Source: Acidihalobacter aeolianus (lineage in GTDB: Bacteria; Pseudomonadota; Gammaproteobacteria; DSM-5130; Acidihalobacteraceae). From it: 64,000 bases of DNA. The stretch lies in contig NZ_CP017448.1 in NCBI RefSeq assembly GCF_001753165.1, forward strand, positions 514,462 to 578,461, given 5' to 3'. Made by a program: the position numbers and the translations under genes. Numbering within the stretch: the stretch's first letter is position 1; the number at the start of each line of letters is the position of its first letter. The notes beneath the pieces are model-generated. The model searched no databases, had not been told where the DNA came from, and saw nothing but the letters and a program-made list of their open reading frames with translations. This document shows, in pieces, positions 8,040 to 16,228 of this stretch.

Positions 8040-9743
8040 GTAACTACTCAGCTAATTCTCAGAGATCGCCAGAGCAAAAGCCGGTAGCTTGCGATCGAAT
8101 ACTAGGCGCAACGCCTCCGAAGCCGTGACCCCCTGCTTTCGGCAGGTCGATAGATATCCCCGTATGCGGCAAAACATCGCGGCACCCTCCAGGCTGCGGA
8201 AGCAGCCGGAGATCTTCTGCTGCACTTTGGTCATACGGATATCGTTCTCCGCCTGATTGTTCGTGAACGGCACATTGACGTCCACCATGAAACGCAGCAC
8301 ATCGTCTTCATAGGCCATCAGACGCTCCAGCAGATTGCGGGCCTTGCTCCGCTTGATCCGCCCCCGAGGCTTGTTGTCGGGTGGTTTTTCCGGCTCAGGG
8401 CATTCCAGTTGCCCCGCCTCGAGCACATCTCGGTAGCGCTGCCGGTAAGCATTGGCCTCGGTCAGCGGCAGGATGCCGCCAGCGTTCTCGACGGCCTGAT
8501 GAATCTCTCTGAGCAGCTTGCCCATCGCTTCCGCCCATTGTTGTCCGTCCTGCTCGAATGCTCGTTCCAGTTCGCGCAGGTGGTGGGCATTGCACAGGGC
8601 ATGGGTGCAGTCCCGATAACGGTAATAGGGTTTCCAATGGTCATGACACAGCACACCGCGGAACCGTGGCAGGATCCCGATCGCGTCCATCGCCTCCTGG
8701 CCTCGCTTACTGTGGACCTGATAATGCGTCCAATCAGCATTGGACAGACCATGCAGCCAATGGCGTTTGCCATCAATGTTGACCCCGGTCTCGTCGGCAT
8801 GAGCGGACACGGCTTTGGCCAATGCCGTTTTGCTGATCGCCTCAAAGGCCGCCAGGCGGGTAAATGCCTCGCGATTGAAGTTCACCAGTGAACCATCGCT
8901 CAAAGGGATGCCCAACTGATCGGCAAAGTAATCCTGGATCCGCTTGTAGGGCAAGAGCTGATATTGGGACAGATAGACGGCATGGGCCTTGAGGCCGGAA
9001 CCATACTGCACCTTCTTATCCACCCCTTCCGGGAATGAAGCCACAAAACGTTGGCCTGATTCATTCTCCAGGATCTGCGCCCGATACTCGGTCACGATCC
9101 GGCTGATGTCGATATCAAAAACCTGGCGAGTCTCGAAACCCGCCTCGGTATAGCAGCCTTTCGGCAAGCGACGACGATCGATCTTGAGGACCTCGATCTC
9201 ATCGGGATGCTCGACCGGGCGCAAGGTCTTGCCCACGTGCCCCGGCTGGCCACCGGAAGGTCGGCTTGAGCGCACACGCTGGCTGCGTGGCCGATTGGGA
9301 TCCGATGCCGGCGGCTGACTGCTGTTGCGGCTATTGAGCCCGAGACGGTTGAGTAACACGACGAACAACATGAGCATCATCTCGATACTGGCGCGGAGTG
9401 CCGGAGATAGGTCTTTCTCCTGCTCCAGTTGCGCCCTGACCTGTGCCAGGGTGATCTCGATATCGACGCCGTCGATCCGCACGCAAGACTGCTCCAAAGA
9501 AGTAATGAAGCTATTATCTCACGGGTTTTGAAGTGCCAATTTTCTCGTTTGTAAGGCGATCTGGCGGCGTAAAATAATTGACTGACGGTGGGGCAGTGCC
9601 TCGCGTGATGTCGCAAGGAAGACTACGCCTCTGTCGCTTTCGGAGACCAATAATCGCACTCGTTACAGCGCCGCCATATTTTCAAAAAAACTACCAAAAA
9701 CCCTGTCAAGTACTTTTTGTAATTATTTTCACTGAGTAGTTAC
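8040..9743 (-). mobile_element. Complete IS66-family insertion sequence (single-gene type)
   Basis: A 1,704-bp element is bounded by perfect 12-bp terminal inverted repeats: GTAACTACTCAG at 8040-8051 and its complement at 9732-9743. It is flanked by the 8-bp duplication AAAGCGTG. It carries only the large transposase gene and not the tnpA/tnpB accessory pair. That makeup matches the single-ORF branch of IS66 (ISBst12-like). The intact ends, open transposase frame and exact duplication indicate a recent insertion. It lies upstream of the four-PAS chemoreceptor gene and is oriented toward it. Confidence 0.93.
8052..9497 (-). CDS. IS66-family DDE transposase
   Basis: Transposase of about 481 residues. 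An N-terminal coiled stretch is followed by a basic N-S-S-Q-P-P-A-S-D-P-N region (about 60-100), typical of IS66 TnpC. The DDE catalytic core shows H-A-D-E-T-G-V (first Asp), L-C-H-D-H-W-K-P-Y-Y (second Asp) and N-N-Q-A-E-N-D-I-R (Glu). A C-terminal IS66 tail follows (KISGCFRSLEGAAMFCRIRGYLST). The stop codon touches the inner edge of the terminal repeat. The start given is a TTG without a clear ribosome site, so the true start is uncertain; no ATG gives a better full-length product. Confidence 0.9.
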   Translation of the reverse strand: MEQSCVRIDGVDIEITLAQVRAQLEQEKDLSPALRASIEMMLMLFVVLLNRLGLNSRNSSQPPASDPNRPRSQRVRSSRPSGGQPGHVGKTLRPVEHPDEIEVLKIDRRRLPKGCYTEAGFETRQVFDIDISRIVTEYRAQILENESGQRFVASFPEGVDKKVQYGSGLKAHAVYLSQYQLLPYKRIQDYFADQLGIPLSDGSLVNFNREAFTRLAAFEAISKTALAKAVSAHADETGVNIDGKRHWLHGLSNADWTHYQVHSKRGQEAMDAIGILPRFRGVLCHDHWKPYYRYRDCTHALCNAHHLRELERAFEQDGQQWAEAMGKLLREIHQAVENAGGILPLTEANAYRQRYRDVLEAGQLECPEPEKPPDNKPRGRIKRSKARNLLERLMAYEDDVLRFMVDVNVPFTNNQAENDIRMTKVQQKISGCFRSLEGAAMFCRIRGYLSTCRKQGVTASEALRLVFDRKLPAFALAISEN

Positions 9744-9751
9744 AAAGCGTG
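9744..9751. repeat. Target-site duplication, right copy (AAAGCGTG)
   Basis: Exact copy of the octamer at 8032-8039, directly outside the right terminal repeat of the IS66-type element. Confidence 0.92.
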
Positions 9752-9832
9752 TTGCTTACCGTATTGCTCGGTGTTTAAGCGCCTGAGGACACGTGGGGCG
9801 TTGGGCTATGGGAGAAACATGATTCGGATTCG

Positions 9833-10135
9833 ATGGAGGTAATCTCACATCATTGTTCGTACCCACACGTAATGCACACTACGGATGTCGGTGCGGGCTT
9901 GAACGATTTTCGATGCTTCGTTACGAAATCGATGATATCCGCCGAGTGGAAAATACGCGCGTGGCGTGACTACATGCGGCTGTTTTACCGCTCCGAACCG
10001 GAAGGCGGCAAGACAAATGAATGGGTTTTCCAGTGTGCCGAGAATTTGATCAAAATCGCCAAGAGATTGGCATTCCCTGAGGGGGGATTTGCCGGTTTGC
10101 GAGTTAAGCCGATGGACGTATCAGCAGGGAACTGA
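9833..10135 (+). CDS. Small hypothetical protein or gene remnant
   Basis: A 100-codon open frame whose second half (residues 40-90, WKIRAWRDYMRLFYRSEPEGG and a following amphipathic stretch) has a protein-like composition and codon pattern. The first 35 residues look less convincing and there is no strong ribosome site. It recognises no family known to me. Its last 32 bp overlap the tail of the convergent gene at 10104-10772. It could be the surviving 3' part of a gene disrupted in the AT-richer patch beside the IS66-type element. Confidence 0.33.
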   Translation: MEVISHHCSYPHVMHTTDVGAGLNDFRCFVTKSMISAEWKIRAWRDYMRLFYRSEPEGGKTNEWVFQCAENLIKIAKRLAFPEGGFAGLRVKPMDVSAGN

Positions 10136-10772
10136 GCGAAATTTCCTTGCGCGCGGTCGACGACTCGGTTTTGTCCTGGGGGGCGCTTGCTTTGGCTGGG
10201 GACGGCTGGGCTGTGTCGCGCGAATCAGCCGATGGCCGCAGCAGTAGCGAGCCCAGCGAAATTTCCTTGAGCGGCGTCGGCGTTTCGGTCGCGTCGTTCG
10301 TCTCGCGGATTTCAACCGAGGGTAGCGCTTCTTCCGATACGTTCGTCTGGGATTCGTGCCCGCCGTAGCTCAACAGGGCGCTAAGCATCAGTTCCTCGGC
10401 CACGTCCTGCTGTGCGAGTTGCCAGGCAGGAGACGCGGGCGCGGATGTGGGCTCAATATGCGGAGAGGCGGGCGTACTGGGCGTCTTGATCGCCGTGCCG
10501 TGCCCCGTGGGGCCGACGATTCGCTCAAGGGAGTGTATGACGCCCGTGAAGATGCGTTCGTATCCGGCCGCATCGTCCGGGACGACGGCGGTATTGACCG
10601 CCTGGTCCCGCACGACGATCAGGTATTCGATCTGCGCGGACAGTTCGGCGGGCAGACAAGGGCGTAGGCTGTTCAGCTTGGCATGGAGGTCGGAACCCTT
10701 TGCGCCGAGGGTCTGACTCAAGATGCGCTCGAGATCGACACTGTGACGGATGATGACTTCAAACGGGGACAT
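10104..10772 (-). CDS. Hypothetical protein with HEPN/DUF4145-like N-terminus and duplicated C-terminal motif
   Basis: A 222-residue protein of unknown role. Residues 1-90 are helical, and the pattern LERILSQTLGAKG ... LPAELSAQIEYLIVVRDQAVN recalls DUF4145/HEPN-like helical domains, although the usual R-N-x-x-x-H is not kept. Residues 95-165 are a Pro/Ser/Thr-rich linker. The motif KEISLGSLLLRPSA occurs at 169-182 and again as KEISLSSLLIRPSA at 209-222, the extreme C-terminus. It is a 40-residue unit also visible as a DNA repeat. Such a short duplicated motif at the end of a disordered tail suggests a docking peptide. Function is not assigned. Confidence 0.68.
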   Translation of the reverse strand: MSPFEVIIRHSVDLERILSQTLGAKGSDLHAKLNSLRPCLPAELSAQIEYLIVVRDQAVNTAVVPDDAAGYERIFTGVIHSLERIVGPTGHGTAIKTPSTPASPHIEPTSAPASPAWQLAQQDVAEELMLSALLSYGGHESQTNVSEEALPSVEIRETNDATETPTPLKEISLGSLLLRPSADSRDTAQPSPAKASAPQDKTESSTARKEISLSSLLIRPSA

Positions 10773-11054
10773 GGGGGCTCTTTGCCGACCTTATTCGTAT
10801 GGTGACGGATGATCCTGTTTTATCGGACGGCAAGCCACCTGAGGCGGTTTGTGAAAATCGCCAATAGGGGTATCAGAAAACCAACGCGAGGCGGGGGTCG
10901 AACAACAAAGCCTCCCGTTTTCTAAACCAGGGTCAATCCTCACAAGTTTCTTACTGGCTTTCAAGCCCCAATGAGTGTTTCAGTGATGATTATTGTGTTT
11001 AGTACCCAGCGCCTCTGACAGAGTGCTTTTAATCGAACAGAAACGAAGGTCAAA

Positions 11055-12410
11055 ATGACTGCAGATAACGATCTCGCGCGCGAACCCGAAGATATCGAGC
11101 CGACGCATGTCAGCCGCCAGCGACTGGCGCGGGCAATGGCCTATCTGGATGAGTCGACCAGAAATCTTTTCGAATTCCTGAATGCGCCCAGGCATGCCGT
11201 CAGCGTCAGCTTCCCGGTTCAGATGGAGGATGGCAGCGTGCGCGTCTTCAACGGGTATCGGGTGATTCACAACCGATCGCTCGGCCCCGGCAAGGGCGGC
11301 ATTCGCTATCATCCCGATGTGACTCTCGACGAGGTTCGCTTCCTGGCTGCGCTGATGACCTGGAAATGCGCCCTGATCGATATTCCGTTTGGGGGTGCGA
11401 AGGGAGGCGTGGCCTGCGACACCAAGCAGTTGACCGAAAACGAGATACGCCATATCACCCGACGCTTCATCACGGAACTGGGTGACGCGATCGGGCCTTA
11501 CACGGACATCCCGGCGCCGGATCTTTACACCAACGCGCAGACGATGGCGTGGATTTACGACACCTACGATACACTCCATCCGGGGCGGAACAACCTGCCG
11601 GTGGTGACTGGAAAACCTCTGGATATCGGAGGCTCGGAAGGGCGCCAGGAGGCGACGGGGCGCGGGTTGTTTTTTGCCGCCCAGCGCTTGATCTCGACCA
11701 ATCTGTTGCCTGAACTCACGCGCCTGGAAGGCGTGCGAATCAATATCCAGGGATTCGGCAACGTGGGTTCGGTGGCCGCCCGCGCGTTCAGGGAGGCTGG
11801 CGCACTGATTACCGGCATCAGCGACACCCAGGGCGGGGTCTACTGCAGCGACGGTATCGATCCGGATGTCGCCTGCGCCTACAAGAACGAACACGGGACC
11901 GTGGTCGGTCTGCCCGGAACGCAGAGTCTGACGAATTCCGCATTTCTGGAACACGCGTGCGATATTCTGATCCTGGCCGCGCTGAGCAACGAAATCCGTA
12001 TCGATAATGCCGGTCGGATCAAGGCCAGGTTCATCATCGAAGCGGCCAACGGCCCGATCACGCCGGCGGCGGACAGGATATTGAACGGCAGGGGCATCCG
12101 CGTTTTGCCGGATATCCTGGCCAATGCCGGCGGCGTGCTGGTCAGTTATTTCGAGTGGGTGCAGAACAACGAAAACGAGCGCTGGGAACTGGCGCAGGTC
12201 AATGCCAAGCTCAAGGCGAAAATGCAAAACGCTGTCGACGCGGTCGTCAATCGCTGGCAAAACCTTTCCACCCAGGAACTGGAGCCAGCAAGCCAGGGCG
12301 ATGCCGGGCAATGGGCAGAGTCGACTCCCATCGACTTGCGCACAGCGGCGCTGGTGATTGCGATCGAACGCTTGGCCAGGGTGACCATGGAACGCGGCGT
12401 CTGGCCCTGA
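11055..12410 (+). CDS. Glu/Leu/Phe/Val-family dehydrogenase (glutamate dehydrogenase type)
   Basis: Cytosolic NAD(P)-dependent amino acid dehydrogenase of 451 residues, most similar in layout to glutamate dehydrogenase (2-oxoglutarate + NH3 to glutamate and back). The substrate domain has NRSLGPGKGGIRYH with the glycine-rich loop, then TWKCALIDIPFGGAKGG with the catalytic lysines, and D-I-P-A-P-D-L-Y-T. The Rossmann domain has I-Q-G-F-G-N-V-G-S-V near residue 236. ATG at 11055 follows GAACAGAAACGAAGG, a usable ribosome site. It is monocistronic, convergent with the hypothetical gene at 12452. Cofactor preference cannot be set from inspection. Confidence 0.92.
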   Translation: MTADNDLAREPEDIEPTHVSRQRLARAMAYLDESTRNLFEFLNAPRHAVSVSFPVQMEDGSVRVFNGYRVIHNRSLGPGKGGIRYHPDVTLDEVRFLAALMTWKCALIDIPFGGAKGGVACDTKQLTENEIRHITRRFITELGDAIGPYTDIPAPDLYTNAQTMAWIYDTYDTLHPGRNNLPVVTGKPLDIGGSEGRQEATGRGLFFAAQRLISTNLLPELTRLEGVRINIQGFGNVGSVAARAFREAGALITGISDTQGGVYCSDGIDPDVACAYKNEHGTVVGLPGTQSLTNSAFLEHACDILILAALSNEIRIDNAGRIKARFIIEAANGPITPAADRILNGRGIRVLPDILANAGGVLVSYFEWVQNNENERWELAQVNAKLKAKMQNAVDAVVNRWQNLSTQELEPASQGDAGQWAESTPIDLRTAALVIAIERLARVTMERGVWP

Positions 12411-12448
12411 TCGGCGGATATTCCGTGCCGACGAGCAGGAAGAATATT

Positions 12449-12474
12449 CGCTCAATTTCCCCTGTAATTGAGCG
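12449..12474. other. Inverted repeat between convergent genes
   Basis: The arms CGCTCAATT (12449-12457) and AATTGAGCG (12466-12474) form a perfect 9-bp stem with an 8-nt loop at the junction of two convergent genes. It covers the last codons of the minus-strand gene. No long T-run follows on either strand, so intrinsic termination is only a possibility. Confidence 0.4.
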
Positions 12475-13384
12475 TATTGCCCTGCCAGTGGGGTAGTTGC
12501 CATCCGTCATGGCCCACCACCGGGTTCATCAGCTTGCGCCGGGTGATCACCCAGTTGTCCTGCTCCCATTCAACACGCAAACTCCACCCCCAACTGACGG
12601 GCGCGTAGGCGGGTACCCATAATGCCGTGCCCGGCAGACACGTCACCGCGCGCTGCATGAAATAACTGGTGTACTGCTCCAACACCGTGACGGTCCGCAC
12701 TTCAACGCCCTTGGCAGGCCCTATCGGCCAATGTCGCAGCAGCGGCTGGCGAATGTGATAGTCGAAGCAGTAATCCTTTTTGAGGCCAAGGCCCTGGTAG
12801 TGGATCATCTGGCGAATGACGGATGTGTCCTCCGGGTCTTCCAGATAGAGCACCGGGTCGCCCGCATCCTCGGTATCCAGCAACGGGTATGGCTTGCCTT
12901 CGGCATCGGCGACGAAACGGTGGGAACTGACCAGGCGGATTTCACCCAACTGCGCGGCGTAGGCCCGGGTATGGTAGTTCAGGGTGAATTTCGGTGTGAT
13001 CGTCAGCAGCTTGCCGTCTAACGCCTGTTCGATGGTCAGATTTTCCAAGCTGCAGTCGAGCAACTGGCATTCGTTCTCGGTCAGCGACAACTCTCCCTGA
13101 CGGTCCCAGATATAGGCCGGCAAATCTGCCTGTGGCGGAAAAGGCTGCCCGCCATCGAGGCTCATGCTGAAACCTGCAATCAGCGCGTCCGGCCCGAGCT
13201 TCGATGTTTCCGTCCATGATCGCCACTGCTCCGGGGCATAGGCGATACCGCGATACAAGCTCTCCTCTTGCGCGTCGGATTCCTGCGCCGACCCGGCACT
13301 CTGCGCAGTGCCTGAGTCGTTGGGCACCAGTCGTAACGATGCGGCTGGTGCATAAGGCAGGCGCATTTTCGGCGGACCGGCCAT
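12452..13384 (-). CDS. Hypothetical protein, downstream partner of the SUFU-like gene
   Basis: A 310-residue soluble protein that I do not recognise. The first 45 residues are Pro/Ser/Gln-rich; the rest is a beta-rich globular sequence with many aromatic residues (for example GLGLKKDYCFDYHIRQPLL near the middle and SWGWSLRVEWEQDNWVITRR near the C-terminus). No signal peptide or membrane helix is seen. ATG 13384 is preferred over an upstream in-frame ATG, because AGGGTG precedes it and the upstream start would run into the preceding gene. It follows the SUFU-like gene by 25 bp on the same strand, so the pair is probably co-transcribed and may act together. Confidence 0.68.
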   Translation of the reverse strand: MAGPPKMRLPYAPAASLRLVPNDSGTAQSAGSAQESDAQEESLYRGIAYAPEQWRSWTETSKLGPDALIAGFSMSLDGGQPFPPQADLPAYIWDRQGELSLTENECQLLDCSLENLTIEQALDGKLLTITPKFTLNYHTRAYAAQLGEIRLVSSHRFVADAEGKPYPLLDTEDAGDPVLYLEDPEDTSVIRQMIHYQGLGLKKDYCFDYHIRQPLLRHWPIGPAKGVEVRTVTVLEQYTSYFMQRAVTCLPGTALWVPAYAPVSWGWSLRVEWEQDNWVITRRKLMNPVVGHDGWQLPHWQGNTLNYRGN

Positions 13385-13409
13385 CAGCGACACCCTGTTG
13401 CGAGGGGCA

Positions 13410-14096
13410 TCAGACTTCAACCACCGACGGGCGATCGGGCCTCGACTGGCTGCCGACGCCCGCATCGTTCAGCATGGCCAGCAGTTCGTTTCGACCGTCC
13501 TCGCCGCGACCTCTAAGCCAGCGCAGTTCCTCGGTCGTCAGCAGGGTCGCCGCCACCAGGCTCACCTTTCCCATATCCGTAACGAGCCCTTCGGCCAGCG
13601 ATTCGGGAACATGGAGCAGCGCTCCCACCAGCCCGCGACCGTCCTTGATGTGTTCGATATTGAAACGGTACGACAGCACCTCCCCGTCGAGCAGCTTCCG
13701 ACACAGGCGCGGATAGGCGGCCAGGGTGTGGCTCACCTCGGCGGTCATCGGAAACATCCAGGTATCCGAAATCGCCATCGGATCGTCGGGCGAGAAGGGA
13801 GCATCCGGTGATTCGACAAACACCTCCAGGCCAAGCCCCGTATCGGGTCGGTTGCGTTCGACCCAGGGGTCGGACAGGCCATCCGAAACGATGCACGAGC
13901 AATCGCCGTGCTCAAGCACCACCCAGGACGCATCCGATGGCCACGCGGGCCCGTCGCTGAGCGGCCCCATCAAAGACGTCAACGCAAACAGCTCGCTGCC
14001 GAAAACCCGCTGAACCGCCTCATGCCGGCTGAGGACCGCCATCTCTAGTCGGTCGACGTAGCGTAGATACGAAGGCGCGGTGTGTTGACTGCTCAT
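13410..14096 (-). CDS. Possible suppressor-of-fused (SUFU)-domain-like protein
   Basis: A 228-residue soluble protein. The arrangement SWVVLEHGDCSCIVSDGLSDPW, then GLGLEVFVE, then a C-terminal SLVAATLLTTEELRWLRGRG block, resembles bacterial SUFU-domain proteins, some of which serve as immunity proteins in polymorphic toxin systems. This similarity is by eye and is not proven. ATG 14096 is used; a longer frame to 14186 lacks support. It is the first gene of a probable two-gene unit with the unknown protein at 12452-13384. No toxin gene is visible beside it, so an immunity role is speculative. Confidence 0.55.
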   Translation of the reverse strand: MSSQHTAPSYLRYVDRLEMAVLSRHEAVQRVFGSELFALTSLMGPLSDGPAWPSDASWVVLEHGDCSCIVSDGLSDPWVERNRPDTGLGLEVFVESPDAPFSPDDPMAISDTWMFPMTAEVSHTLAAYPRLCRKLLDGEVLSYRFNIEHIKDGRGLVGALLHVPESLAEGLVTDMGKVSLVAATLLTTEELRWLRGRGEDGRNELLAMLNDAGVGSQSRPDRPSVVEV

Positions 14097-14471
14097 GGTG
14101 CCTGCCCGAAGTGATTGGATGAAAGTCGTCGAGAAGGCATGAGCCGATGACCATGCCTCGTGCTTACAACAAGGAAGCAAAATCATGACCAGAAGGCTGG
14201 TGGGGCGTGTGGTAGAAGAAACGGTTTATTTGTCATTCACTTGGAATGAAGGCGCGGGTTTCGGTATGCGTTTGGGAGGGTTGAGAAGACGACAAATGGG
14301 GCAAGTCAGACAAAGGATCGGCAGATGGGATGAGAGAGTGGGTTTGATACATTAGTTTAAAGTTTGGCTTAGTTGTTGTGCTCCCCCCGGCCCTTGTGTG
14401 CGACGCGCCTTTACAGAAAACTCTTGTGGGTAACGGTTTTATCGTCCATTTTAATATCGTGGCACTCAAGA
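14097..14471. other. 375-base region without a convincing gene
   Basis: This stretch lies upstream of the SUFU-like gene and downstream of hipA. A 58-codon plus-strand frame from ATG 14185 has an AAGGAAG-like ribosome site, but its product is low-complexity Arg/Gly. No terminator, repeat or RNA gene is evident. Confidence 0.5.
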
Positions 14472-15788
14472 CTACTGAGCAGTCAAAACGCGTAGACGCG
14501 CCTTGACCGTGTCTTTTATGACGGAGTGGATTTCCTCGGGGAAATCTTCCGATAATTCGTTTTCGACTTTTTCCAACGCCGTTTTGGCGCTAACAATGAT
14601 CTCTTCGATAACATCTTGAACAATCTTTTTCGACAAACCCGCCATATCGCCGGATTGCAAAAAATGGCGGTACTGGATTTCTTTGATTTTGTAGTGATTG
14701 CGGGTACCTAAAGCCATGGCAAGACGCATCTGCTTGATCTCGATCTGCCGGGATATCAGGCTTGGTTGGGCAGTGAGCACATCGTAAATAGGGGTCAAAC
14801 GAAAGCTGCCACCCCGACCAAGGAAGATGCTGAAATTTTTGGCGTGGCCGTCCGTGGCACCGATCAGCCAGAATAGGATTTGCGCCTTGAAGACTGTGAT
14901 TTGGTCCTTCGTTGGATAATCGCTTCCCTCTAGTAGTTTGATTACGTCTGCCAGCCCTGGGCCGCCCTCACTCTGATATTTGCGAGTCGGCGGGACCGAC
15001 AATGCCTGGCAGAAATCTTCCTGCGGCAGGCGGAGCAAACGACCGTCACTTGTCCACCGGCGGTCGAATCGTTCAATCACGAGCGCTTTTGTCTCTCCAA
15101 AGTTCCGCATTTCCGCTCTGTTGACCTGGAGGTCAAATGCCTCAATCAGTTTCAGGCAGTAAAACTCATTCTCAACGCTGTTCGACAGATCAACTCCGTT
15201 TGGCAGTCTCCCGATCTGTTTCTTGAGAATATGTGTGGTCGGAGTGGTGCCGTGAGGCTTAAGCCATTGACCCTTGTGCATCAGCAGAGCTGTCTTCTCC
15301 TGAGCGCCGGAGACCGAGATGCGGAACGTATCGTCGCGGTCGAGCCCAAGAGGGGCTTGAGCCAGGCCTTTGAGTAGATTTTCGATTGCGCTATCGTCTA
15401 CCTGTTCCCCAGAAATGGCAGAGACACCATCGACACCACCATCGTTGTCGTTGTCGACGATGAATTGTAGGGCGCCGACGCAGTCACGACCGATTGCTGC
15501 CAGCATGCTGTAAGCATCTGTGCCAGCAGCGCCAACCTTCTCAGCGATGCGTCGGCGCAACGCATCCGCATCCGGTAGCAAATTGTCGAACACGGCGATT
15601 ACCGGCTTCCCCCGATAGGCATCCTCGCGTAGAGGCAAAGACAGCGATACCGGAAGCGCTTTTTCCCAGTCGAGCCAGCTTTGGTCGTAGTTAAATCTAA
15701 TCGCGCCGTCAGGTGTTTTGCTGAGATGGCCGACAAGGTGGTTGTTCAGAAGTACGCGTAGCGGCGCATGAGTAGACCGACGCGCCAT
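14472..15788 (-). CDS. hipA: HipA-family serine/threonine kinase toxin
   Basis: Toxin kinase of a type II toxin-antitoxin pair. In E. coli, HipA phosphorylates glutamyl-tRNA synthetase and induces persistence. The 438 residues fit the family. Features are the N-terminal HipA subdomain (about 1-110), the P-loop-like ISVSGAQEKTALL near 158-170 containing the autophosphorylated Ser position, THILKKQ with the ATP-binding Lys, the G-A-T-D-G-H-A-K-N-F catalytic loop near 315 and an I-Y-D-V-L metal-binding Asp. The start overlaps the hipB stop as ATGA, giving translational coupling. GC content is lower than in flanking genes, consistent with transfer. Confidence 0.9.
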   Translation of the reverse strand: MARRSTHAPLRVLLNNHLVGHLSKTPDGAIRFNYDQSWLDWEKALPVSLSLPLREDAYRGKPVIAVFDNLLPDADALRRRIAEKVGAAGTDAYSMLAAIGRDCVGALQFIVDNDNDGGVDGVSAISGEQVDDSAIENLLKGLAQAPLGLDRDDTFRISVSGAQEKTALLMHKGQWLKPHGTTPTTHILKKQIGRLPNGVDLSNSVENEFYCLKLIEAFDLQVNRAEMRNFGETKALVIERFDRRWTSDGRLLRLPQEDFCQALSVPPTRKYQSEGGPGLADVIKLLEGSDYPTKDQITVFKAQILFWLIGATDGHAKNFSIFLGRGGSFRLTPIYDVLTAQPSLISRQIEIKQMRLAMALGTRNHYKIKEIQYRHFLQSGDMAGLSKKIVQDVIEEIIVSAKTALEKVENELSEDFPEEIHSVIKDTVKARLRVLTAQ

Positions 15789-16039
15789 CAGAAAATATCC
15801 TCGATATCGGCGGCGTCACTCTTAGTGCGTGCGCCAATCCTGAATTCCAAGTCGAGTGCAGCGAGCACGGCAAGGATTGTCTCCAGTTTGGTTGCCGGGT
15901 TACCAGTTTCGATCAGTGAGATCGTCTCCTGGCGCAGGCCAGCAAGTTGGCCGAGCCGAGTCTGCGCTAGGCCGCGCTTTTTACGCGTACGTCGGATTAA
16001 GTTGCCAATCTGTCTTGGTGTGCGGGCAAGGTCATTCAT
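15788..16039 (-). CDS. hipB: HipB-like antitoxin, XRE-family DNA-binding protein
   Basis: Antitoxin and autorepressor of 83 residues, with a Cro/C1-type helix-turn-helix at about 10-65 (IRRTRKKRGLAQTRLGQLAG, then TISLIETG). Its C-terminal acidic tail (KSDAADIEDIF) fits the flexible HipB tail that contacts the toxin. It precedes hipA with a 1-base stop/start overlap. Two inverted repeats lie 74-172 bp upstream and are the likely operators for autoregulation of the pair. Confidence 0.88.
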   Translation of the reverse strand: MNDLARTPRQIGNLIRRTRKKRGLAQTRLGQLAGLRQETISLIETGNPATKLETILAVLAALDLEFRIGARTKSDAADIEDIF

Positions 16040-16112
16040 GGTCGTGTATGAGTAGTCAGCAGTTGAGTGGCTCTAGCGCCATGGCGAGTTCAAGCTTTTC
16101 ACACTGCGCCAT

Positions 16113-16157
16113 TATGCGCTAAATCCGATAATTTGGCAATATCGGATTTAGCGCATA
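16113..16157. promoter_or_regulatory. hipBA operator palindrome 1
   Basis: An 18-bp arm, TATGCGCTAAATCCGATA (16113-16130), is followed after 9 bp by its exact complement at 16140-16157. Its size and location upstream of hipB fit a HipB-type operator. HipB repressors are known to bind several such palindromes before their operons. Confidence 0.75.
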
Positions 16158-16166
16158 CGCGAACTT

Positions 16167-16211
16167 TATGCGCCAAGCAAGATAATTCGTATATATGGTA
16201 ATTGGCGCATA
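16167..16211. promoter_or_regulatory. hipBA operator palindrome 2
   Basis: The arms TATGCGCCAA (16167-16176) and TTGGCGCATA (16202-16211) are a perfect 10-bp inverted repeat separated by 25 bp. They share the TATGCGC core with the neighbouring 18-bp palindrome, so the core occurs four times in about 100 bp. Probably further HipB half-sites. Confidence 0.62.
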
Positions 16212-16228
16212 GCGAGACAGAGCAAACA

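Noticed and set aside
14185-14361. 58-codon plus-strand frame with an AAGGAAG-like site
   Set aside because: Product is low-complexity Arg/Gly without any fold signal, and the rest of the gap is non-coding.
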